DNA from: Doris montereyensis
Taxonomy: Eukaryota > Mollusca > Gastropoda > Nudibranchia > Dorididae
Assembly (NCBI GenBank): GCA_037039925.1
Contig: JAXRKP010000326.1
Location: 57,501 to 121,500, forward strand
Length of the DNA stretch: 64,000 nt
Reading direction: 5' to 3'
Shown: positions 56,133-64,000 of the stretch, piece by piece
How positions within the stretch are numbered: position 1 is the stretch's first letter
Layout of the letters: each line of letters starts with the position of its first letter
Position numbers and translations under genes: made by a program
The notes under the pieces: generated by a model
Told to the model about the DNA's origin: nothing
The model's input: the letters and a program-made list of their open reading frames with translations, nothing else
Databases searched by the model: none

Positions 56133-59100
56133 CTGTAAAAAAAACAAAATAATAATAATAAATAACTGACCCAATGATAAAGGATGTGAAATGAAAGACA
56201 AAAAATAAACTTCATTTAATTCAATCATCCGGAAAACAATTTGAATATATATACATGAAATGACATAGTGCGTACACTATGCACGGCCACTTACCATAAA
56301 ATACCTCATCAATGCTACAACTTTACTGATTGGCCAAGGTGATTTCCATTTTGTCTAAGTGAATGTAAGCAGGAAACCACACAACCACAGCACATTGCCG
56401 GTTCACAAGGCTAACAATAGTTTAGTGTTGCAGGCTGGCGCTGCCACAGGTTCTGTCCTCAGCTACTGAATCATTAATGCGTGCCTTTGGTGTCATTTGT
56501 CATTTAAAATATATCGTTTTAAGTCCCGAACTGATTACTAACCGAGACAGGCAAGTTTTTATCAAAAATAAAAGTTGTCCATAAAACCTCTGCCCCAATC
56601 ACAGTTTGGTTTAGGTTTCCTGCTTGGTTGAGAACTATAAGTATTACAACTAGATCTAGAGGTAGGTTCCACATCTTCTGAATGTTCTATTTCCAAAGGC
56701 CTTTCCCCCCAGAAATTGATCCATGCCCAATTCGAGATAAAACGTTTAAATTATCTAGATCTAAGTTGTAGAGCCTAGTATCCCAATTTTAAACACGGTA
56801 AATTATAAAAACAGCAATAATTTAATTAATAAATCAGGATTGAATAAATCCAAAAACAAAGGTAAAACTAATAAAAAATATAATCCAGGTAAGATTCAAG
56901 AAAACAGACACAATAAAAGAAAGCGCGCTAGATATAAAAAATAATATGAGGCAGTCATCAGCTTCGTAAACAAAGGAAAGAGACTGAAACTGTGAAAGAA
57001 TGATAATAGACTATCTGTATTTAAATGATTACAACTTAAACTCAGCAAAGCGAAAGCAGTTTCTAGCCAAACAGCATTAATAGGTGAATATCGAGTACTC
57101 AAAATCACTGAATGTAATCTATGATTACTATCAATGAAACTATTTATATTTAGTATCGAACCAAAAGGTTTTATTGTCTTCGATTATTTCTACCAAGTAC
57201 GATTATAAGCGAGTACTAAGTAGAGCTTAGTAGAAATTATAATTCGCAATTTTCTTCACAAAATAATTTTTCGCTCTCGAGAACAAAATATCGGGAAATT
57301 GCGACCATAATGGGATGCCGGGAATGGGGGTTCCAAATCGGGAATTTCCCGATAAAATCGGGAAACTTCGCAGGTCTGAGCTACTCGTGTACATACTAAA
57401 AGCAAAAACCTAACTCAAAAGCAAAAAAAAAAAATCCACTTCAGCCCCCCCCCAGCGCACACTCAATTTTGGGGCAAGAAATTTTCATGTACCTGTCTCT
57501 TGCAGGTAAACTTTGCACCCTTCTCTTTAGCCTCTTTCTTGATCAATTCGTTTTTCTTCACTCTGTTCAAGAAGTCCTGACGGCAATGGCTGTGTTTGAT
57601 GTGTTCAATACGGAGATTGATTCTCTTGGGAATAATGCGGTTTCTGAGAAGGAACAGAAATGTAAAATGCAATAGATCAACAACAAATTCAAAACCGTTA
57701 GTATCCTAAAGCCTAATATTGACAACTGACAATAAGCTAATGGATAAACATAATAGTTGCTGTGTTGACAGAAAGGACTCTTATCATAAATTACTAGAAG
57801 CTGTTTACCACTCATACCTGAATGAAAACTCCTAAGACAAGATTGGAATGAACAGAACAGGATGTGTGTGTGTGTGCAGGTCATGAACACGATATCTAAT
57901 AATAGTCCTTAAATTAGACAATTTTCACCACTACCACAGAAACCAGCATGTCTAAATTAGCTGAAAAAAGGGAGAAAATGTGTTTATCAAATGGTTGTCA
58001 CGGAAATGCTGTCATCTTGGATTGTAATAACGAAAATATATGGTAAACGTTATTAATATAGGCATTTTTTTTTAGTTTTGAATCGATTTGATAGTAACGT
58101 TGCACATTATTTGGTGTAATATCTAGAATCACTCAGCTTATTGGTTGAAATTTACCCCATCCACCATGTCGGGTGATCTCAGGGTGAATTAGAGGAAACA
58201 GCAAGATAGGTGAAAGAACGAAAGGAAAGAAGTAAGAAGTAGGACCTACTAGTACCTAGAATTACTCCGATGGAATTAAAAGAAATATTAATTTTTATAA
58301 ATTTTAAACTTTAATTTACTAATGCATCGTCAATGTCAAGTACAACGATATTATCCCAAGGTAAGGACAATAACTCTTGCAAATCTTGGGACCACTCTTA
58401 CAAAAATCTTGACAGCAAAGAGAAAGTTACGGTCATAATCACTTCAAATAAATTCTATATACAAGTTAAACAATATATCTTTCCAGTTAAATTGATAAGA
58501 ATGGCTTTATTAACAAAATGTTCAAAATTGGAAGACCAGTGCAGATCACGCCTGATACTGATAGGTCTATTTTCACTATTAATGCTTTCATTATTGGAGT
58601 TCAACACGTCATTCTACCGGTATCCAGATCTAGATCTGCCACATAATTCTGAGAATAATCAAAGTGAGATGTAATCAATGTAAATTTGGAGAGGAAAGAA
58701 GACGGGGGGGGGGGGGGTTTAAATAGGAAAAAGAATGAACTATGTATCAGGTATTCGATTCAGGCGATACAGGATAATACACCATCAGACTATGTGGGAA
58801 ATTAAGGGTATAAAAAAAAGGGAGAGAAGTAAATAGCAACGTTTCCAATTTTTGACAATCTTTATGTTTCAACGCAGAAATTTTACATGTCGAAAATCCT
58901 CAACTAGAGATTTTTGAATATCTCGATTGATGCTACTACACCAAATTTGAAGGCAATCAGACCATAAACAAAAACCTAGAAAATAGTAGGATAATACTTT
59001 GAAGCGTCATAAAAACTTCAGAGGCTTTCAACTACTTCTTGTCGACCATGTTTCAAATGCCCCCGTATTCCTTACTCAAGTCAAATGGTATATCTTTGAC

Positions 59101-60529
59101 AACAGGCAGAACAGAAGATGATACTGAATTTCGGACAATCTATCTAAGGCAATATTTACAACAATTCGTCAAAAGTATATATTTTAGATAGAGTACATTG
59201 CAGTGATTAAACGGAAGGTTTGGCGTGCGAAGAGTAATTAATAATATATATATGAAAATTCAAACAACTTCTTTAATGAACCGCTCAATGCAATAATTCA
59301 ATAAAATGACATTTCTGGATCTGTACCCCCCAAAAAAGATCACGAACAAAAACAATGAAGACATGTGATTTAACACTAGACAACACCCAAACCGTAAAAA
59401 GTCTATGGTAAATCAGAATTACTGCTTGTTTAGCACGAATAAGTGAAAATGTAAACATCCATTTGGAAAAAAGAAGAAAAAAAGCACAAGTAAACATTGA
59501 ACTGAAGAAGCTTACCCAACTTGTTTATTCACCACCACACCGACAGCATGAGGGGTCACATTGAAAATTCGACCTGTTTTGCCATGGTAGTATTTGTAAG
59601 GCATGCCTCTTTGAATGGCGCCATCACCCTGTGAAATAAAAAAGCAAGACAGTAAATTTATACAGTAGTATAATAGACCTTCACATGCCACCCTCTGTTC
59701 TATCACCAAGTAAATCAAAACCGTATGTATATACAAAAAATAATCACCCTAACCATCATCATCAAAACAAAACTTCAAGACATACATGCCCTATTCCCCG
59801 GACTGTGAAATATGCCTTCAATGTCTCAGGCTGGCTCTATGTCTATGTAATAAGAACAAGTGTAATCCAAAAGTAATACTTTGAACTTTACTTTAAGGCC
59901 TATGGAATCTCCCAACATGACTTATCTTAGTTGCTGCATTCATGACAAGTGTAGTTAAAAGTTCAAAGAGCTGTTCAAGGAAGACAAAAAAAGTCCAACC
60001 CTTTCACACATGAAGGATATAGATTGACCAGGACTGTATTCAACCAAACATAACTCACGGCAGCAATGAGTAACTTTTAATTTTAACTTTCTACCAAAAC
60101 ACTATGTTGAAAAATTAAAACCATTCTCCACCAGACTTAAGAAAATTAGTCTATCACCATCATTTAATATAATGTATCAATGATAGCTCTTATATATCAC
60201 TATTAAAAAAAAAGGACATTCCTCCTAATATGTTCACTTTCATCTAGACTTAAAATATGCTGTGTATGTCAGGAACATTATAGTGTCAGATTAATACAAA
60301 CCATCCAAAGCAACACTTTGTGCATTAAATATATAATTCATTCCAACCTGGTTCAGAGAACCATATAAATCAAGTTGGAAAAAAGAAACAAAAAGTATAC
60401 ACACCTTGATATCTACAATGTCTCCACGCTTGTAAACTGTCATGTACCGAGACAAAGTGTGACACCATGGCGCTTGAAATTGCGAGAACATATACAGCGT
60501 ACATGGCGATAACCTTTGGGGTTCGTCAT
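56043..60529 (-). CDS. RPL21: 60S ribosomal protein L21 (eL21), four coding exons, frame disrupted in exon 1
   Basis: eL21 is a protein of the large cytosolic ribosomal subunit, near the central protuberance and the 5S rRNA. Coding exons in gene order: 60405-60529, 59516-59628, 57493-57643, 56043-56132. Recognised stretches are [82 protein letters not shown] and [20 protein letters not shown]. The introns have good GT/AG sites. Exon 1 needs three small deletions (1, 2 and 1 nt) compensated to be read through. With those 4 nt counted, the CDS is 483 nt, exactly 160 codons plus stop, the usual eL21 length. A CCACAG acceptor 9 nt before the ATG implies a separate 5' non-coding exon, not located. 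The stop TAA overlaps an AATAAA signal. This is either the live gene with assembly indels or a recently broken copy; a retropseudogene is excluded by the introns. Confidence 0.9.
57377..57453 (+). repeat. Dispersed repeat R2, copy in RPL21 intron
   Basis: TACTCGTGTACATAC, then AAAAGCAAAAACCTAACTC, a run of A, and CCACTTCAGCCCCC. Same order as at 43963-44040. The sequence just upstream (57280-57370), with repeated ATCGGGAA words, is not shared. Confidence 0.65.
57493..57643 (-). CDS. RPL21: RPL21 third coding exon
   Basis: Acceptor TTCTCAG, donor CAG|GTACAT. Intact reading [20 protein letters not shown], then [20 protein letters not shown], then GAKFTCKRQ. The junction with exon 2 gives VGN where most eL21 proteins have VKGN or VKGK, a one-residue difference. 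Confidence 0.95.
58145..58262 (+). repeat. Dispersed repeat R1, copy in RPL21 intron
   Basis: GAAATTTACCCCATCCACCA, then GGTGATCTCAGGGTGAATTA, then GAGGAAACAGCAAGAT and GGAAAGAAGTAAGAAG. The same word order recurs inverted at 29020-29113 and, more diverged, at 8350-8462. Probably a short interspersed element or the end of a larger one. Confidence 0.7.
59516..59628 (-). CDS. RPL21: RPL21 second coding exon
   Basis: Acceptor TTTCACAG, donor GG|GTAAGC. Intact reading [20 protein letters not shown] followed by [17 protein letters not shown]. This is the most conserved part of eL21. Confidence 0.95.
60405..60529 (-). CDS. RPL21: RPL21 first coding exon, with three frame-breaking deletions
   Basis: Starts ATGACGAACCCC (MTNPKGYR). 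The matching protein then continues in a second frame (TLYMFS), returns to the first (NFKRHGVT) and ends in the second ([17 protein letters not shown]). The pattern is explained by losses of about 1, 2 and 1 nt near 60506, 60490 and 60463. No other exon of the gene is damaged. Donor AAG|GTGTGT. Confidence 0.85.
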
Positions 60530-60888
60530 CTTGCTTCACTGTGGATGAATGAATGAATGAAACTGTATGAAGAGGAAAAAAAGTTGCTGGCCATTATAAA
60601 AAGGCTAAAATCTTACAAAAGTATGCGAATTCAAATACAAAGAAAAAGTAAAACATTGACATATCATAGTAAAAGAAATATAGCTGACTGTAATCTGTTT
60701 GCTTATTAACTCTTTGATTTGATCATTTAAGGATTGAAATAACAAAATACTAACCGTTTTTCAAGACCTGAAATCCATAAGGTGACACGATTCTAGAAAT
60801 CACCATTTATATCAAAGTACTTTTATTATCCCTGTTAAACAGTACAGTTACATAAAAAAGGTACCAAGATTGTGCTTATTGCATAAGG

Positions 60889-62065
60889 CAGGGATGTAAA
60901 TGGCATCTGGAGAAATTCCCTGAAAAAAGAAACGCCGGGGTCCAGGGGCGCGTAGGCCCAGGTGGGGTGGGGGCAACGCCCCGTTTTAGGAGTCCAGGGG
61001 GAACCCCGTCAGAATTGAATTTTCACACTTGTACAGCTTAAAAATAGCCTCTCCTGGGCTTGCTTTAGTTACATTACTAGGGATAAAGAAACTTTAAAAT
61101 GAAGAAATAGAACTAGAACTGACATACAATGGACAAAAAATAAATAAATGAGTGGTACCCTAGATCTATTGTGCTCTTGCTCAATGTTTGGAGCAGCACC
61201 ATAAGGTAAAGAGGACGGTAGAGCTGAACTAGAACTAGATCTAGGCAGTGATGGACTACTGATATCTGCAGTACCAGAAATCTTACTGCATGCTGCCTGC
61301 ATTGTAGCTGGAAGACAAGATTAGATCGAAAAAAATATGACGGTTTCGATTGTGAGCTTTAGAACGGCTGGTATGGTCATTTAAACAACGCACCCCACCA
61401 CTGCCCTACTTTATCGCGCACTTACAGTAACAGCACCAAGCAAATCCATCTTTGTCTACCTTTCGGAAATAATCTGAAAAAAAATCGCCGTTGTCATCTT
61501 TCAACAATAACCAATCCCATCGAAATTTGTTCCTACGCTCCAGATCTATCGCATCAACTGTTGTATCTCGCTCCACAAAGTTAGGAGACCTTCGTGAACA
61601 CGACGCCATGTTGTGTTTACTAATTTTAATACTTACCAATGAGAGTTACTTCCCTTATACCTACAATCTATTTCACCACTTCGGCTATTTACGTGGGTCA
61701 GAGAATTTTTCTCTGAATCCTCTGAGAATCTCGGACTAATGATAGTGAAGGAAACTCGGCTGTCAGAGAATTGTTGTCTGAAAATTCGTCTTACAAATAG
61801 CGAACGGATATTGTGACAACAGTATTAATGTAATTGTGAAAATAACTTCCGTTTGTTCATAGTTTTTAGGTTTGAATTCTTAGTCGAAAAAATATAATAG
61901 ATCTATCAGTGAATTAAAAATAATTATCTGAAATAACAAAAATTAAATAGAATTAGATCTAGAATCTAGATCTATTTCTAAACTAAAAATAGAGAATTTA
62001 CCCACAAATTTCAACACAATCAAATAATCGGAAATCAGAGAAAATCTGAAAGATTTACATCCCTG
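60889..62065 (-). mobile_element. hAT DNA transposon, internally deleted, 1177 bp
   Basis: Perfect 13-bp terminal inverted repeats CAGGGATGTAAAT at both ends, flanked by a 6-bp direct repeat ATAAGG (60883-60888 and 62066-62071). Canonical hAT duplications are 8 bp, so either two bases have diverged or the boundary is slightly off. The interior, on the minus strand, encodes the N-terminal part of a transposase (61162-61614). No catalytic or dimerisation domain remains. Subterminal CAGAGAATT motifs occur several times near 61690-61770. Confidence 0.8.
61162..61614 (-). pseudogene. hAT-type transposase, N-terminal exons only
   Basis: From ATG at 61606 (MASCSRRSPNF) the minus strand reads KFRWDWLLLKDDNGDFF, then SDYFRKVDKDGFAWCCYC, a CxxC half of a BED/TTF-like zinc finger. 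A GTAAGTGCG donor follows the second cysteine. A second piece near 61162-61305 (ISGTADISSPSLPRSSSSSA, then PYGAAPNIEQ) resembles the low-complexity linker that follows. It could be an exon with an ATGCAG acceptor. The Cys/His that would complete the finger and the whole RNase-H-like domain are absent. It sits inside the hAT element. Confidence 0.6.
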
Positions 62066-63283
62066 ATAAGGGGGAATTGAATACCTCTCCGATCTTACTT
62101 TTAATGTATATAATAACAAGCATGCCTGTAAATAATGTTGGATTATGATTTCTCTTGCATTTTGTGGTTAACTCAGAAACCACTGTATAGCGTACGGGTA
62201 ATATCAAGTACGATAAATTAAATCAAATTACCATTCGATACGGAAATTATGCTGGCTTTTTACATAACTCGATACCAAAGTTATGTATGTTTTTTCATTT
62301 ATTGATAACGTAATTGAGCAATTAGATCTAGAAACAATGAAAAATTTGGTGGATCGCAGGCAAAATAATATTGTTCCAGTCAATTAAAATACTGATTTGA
62401 TCCAAGAGTTTCAGGGAAGAAACATACAGTATTTTTGGTTTACACTGTCACGTTCTAAATTAGACAATTATGAAAAAATCATAAAATGAAATGTTCATGT
62501 ACACTATATAATTGAAAATAAGCGGGGACTAAAGACCACATCCGTCGTGGTTGGACGCAAATCTAAGTCTTGTCAAAATATCACTTTTCAGAATCAGTTA
62601 AACCTTTGACATTTGGAAACTAGAGTAATGTGCCCTTAGTCTTGACCTACCTCACTCAGATTTATGTTGGATTAAATGACACTCAGGGAAGTACTATATT
62701 AAATGGATGCAATTCATTCAATACATTGGCTCTAGTAATTTCCTGTCAATGTTTACGTAATATAATAAAGTGTATGATAAAATTTAACAACAGATTTTGA
62801 TCCCAGTTGCACAAAAGACCAGTGGCCGCATACATGAAGATTAAGCAAATCAGCATATTTTACACTGGCTTAAATGCTTAGTATCTACTAGCCACACCAC
62901 GGTGTAACTGAGAATTTACCCTGTATGCATGAAGCCAAGATACACCATGATCTACAAAGTGTACGGGGTCCTGAGCATGTGCCATGAGTTTTCTTTCTTG
63001 TCACCAGCTCACATTTACAACACCTCTCAGCCTGTAGCGATGGACTCGTGTCCTAGTCCTAGTAGGATCATTACATTTTGTAATAGGGGTGACCATTAAA
63101 TGAAAGTTGTTTAATAATCAAGTCTGCTTCACGCAAAGTACAACTGCTAGAATCTTTACTACTAGTTGCCAAAGATAATGATGAAATAACCCAAACTTAT
63201 CATATGAGCCTGAATAATAATATACTGCAAGGAAACTGTCCTTTTTCCTCTTTATTAAATGGTTAACCAAATAGAAAGCGTTA
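62066..63283. other. Unassigned DNA upstream of RPL21 and the hAT element
   Basis: AT-rich, no coding signal. The RPL21 5' non-coding exon and promoter may be here or between 60540 and 60888, but I see no clear pyrimidine-tract (TOP) start. Confidence 0.35.
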
Positions 63284-63412
63284 TTTTAACCCTTTAAAGG
63301 CCACGCCATCATTGGATTGGGAAGAGCCACGGCCCTATATATAGGGTGTACCGTGTTTGACCGGGAAGAGCCACGGCCCTATATAAAGGGCATAGACTCT
63401 GACCTATAATGG
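63284..63412. repeat. Short tandem repeat with CCCTATATA palindrome
   Basis: GGGAAGAGCCACGGCCCTAT occurs twice, about 51 bp apart. The first is followed by a palindromic CCCTATATATAGGG. Just upstream lies TTAACCCTTTAAAGGCC, which resembles a piggyBac-type terminus at TTAA, but no opposite end is in the window. Confidence 0.6.
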
Positions 63413-63476
63413 AAAATTCCACTGTCCTTTTACGGTAAAATGACGCAGTAAATGCTCAAGTATATAGTGAAGTAAC

Positions 63477-63884
63477 AGCCAATGAAAACATCGTTTATTT
63501 TAAGCTCATAGCGTCCCTAGAAGCATTGTTACCCTTTTGTTTAGCGTTTCATTGTTTGTCAACACAATAAACATCATTGATCTAAGTGATCTGAGTGTTG
63601 TTAGACAGTTGGTGATGTAAACTGACAACAGTGGCCCTAGATAAATGTCATTCATGAATGAATCGACGAATCATAATCAGAGCCAATGAAAACATCGTTT
63701 ATTTTAAGCTCATAGCGTCCCTAGAGGCATTGTTACCCTTTTGTTTAGCGTTTCATTGTTTGTCAACACAATAAACATCATTGATCTAAGTGATCTGAGT
63801 GTTGTTAGACAGTTGGTGATGCAAACTGACAACAGTGGCCCTAGATAAATGTCATTCATGAATGAATCGACGAATCATAATGAC
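63477..63884. repeat. 204-bp tandem duplication, nearly identical
   Basis: Copies at 63477-63680 and 63681-63884, beginning AGCCAATGAAAACATCG and ending CGACGAATCATAAT with a few more bases. Differences seen are AGAAGC/AGAGGC and GATGTAAAC/GATGCAAAC. No coding content was recognised. Confidence 0.92.
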
Positions 63885-64000
63885 ATAGATGTCAAGAGGA
63901 AGAAAACCCCACTTTTCCTTCTTGGTCTAAAGACAAATAATCAATGAACTAAATCTATGTCTAATATCAAAATAATAATGCCTCATGTTATCAGCTGCCA

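Noticed and set aside
58333..58674. 113-codon plus-strand frame with a hydrophobic stretch ([12 protein letters not shown])
   Set aside because: Lies in an RPL21 intron on the opposite strand, has no recognised family or splice context, and could arise by chance at this AT content.
61162..61614. Host zinc-finger gene independent of transposons
   Set aside because: Both coding pieces lie inside hAT terminal repeats in the transposase orientation, so a transposon origin is simpler.

Overview
This is animal nuclear DNA: AT-rich, intron-rich and full of transposable elements and microsatellites, with no sign of bacterial or organellar organisation. A cilium/flagellum coiled-coil gene, 3.2-kb RTE-type LINEs, CR1/Jockey-type LINE remains, tRNA-derived SINEs and an abundant AGATCT palindrome all point to an aquatic invertebrate. 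A gastropod or other mollusc is my best guess, but this is inference and not shown by any single feature.

Layout. 0-14.4 kb: no protein gene found. It holds a SINE with a tRNA-like head (421-740), a 3' LINE stub (1505-1877), two possible pogo-like DNA-transposon ends (about 4.0 and 5.1 kb), two more reverse-oriented SINEs (6.2 and 12.1 kb) and long microsatellites. 14.43-44.55 kb, plus strand: a 16-exon gene for a CFAP58 (CCDC147)-like axonemal coiled-coil protein. All exon phases agree and give 851 codons, close to the roughly 870 residues of vertebrate CFAP58. Its two largest introns are filled with mobile DNA. Intron 2 holds a 3.26-kb antisense RTE-like LINE and mariner transposase pieces. 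Intron 7 holds a SINE split at TTAA by a 623-bp piggyBac-like MITE, a CR1/Jockey RT fragment and a 3.22-kb sense RTE-like LINE with clear target-site duplications.

44.6-56 kb: intergenic. It has a Tc1 DD34E transposase fragment, a 276-bp palindrome with a tRNA-like loop, a third and rearranged RTE-like copy cut off next to a hammerhead-like motif, a long GA microsatellite and a degenerate tandem duplication. 56.04-60.53 kb, minus strand: ribosomal protein L21 in four coding exons. The first coding exon carries three small deletions totalling 4 nt. 60.89-62.07 kb: a short hAT element with 13-bp terminal inverted repeats and the start of its own transposase gene. 63.3-63.9 kb: two sets of local tandem repeats, one a nearly identical 204-bp duplication.

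The two host genes (cilium assembly and translation) are on opposite strands and have no evident functional link. The most notable observations are structural: the nested MITE-in-SINE, the tRNA-looped palindrome, the self-delimiting hAT remnant, and small frame-breaking deletions in a housekeeping gene that suggest base-level assembly errors or decay.
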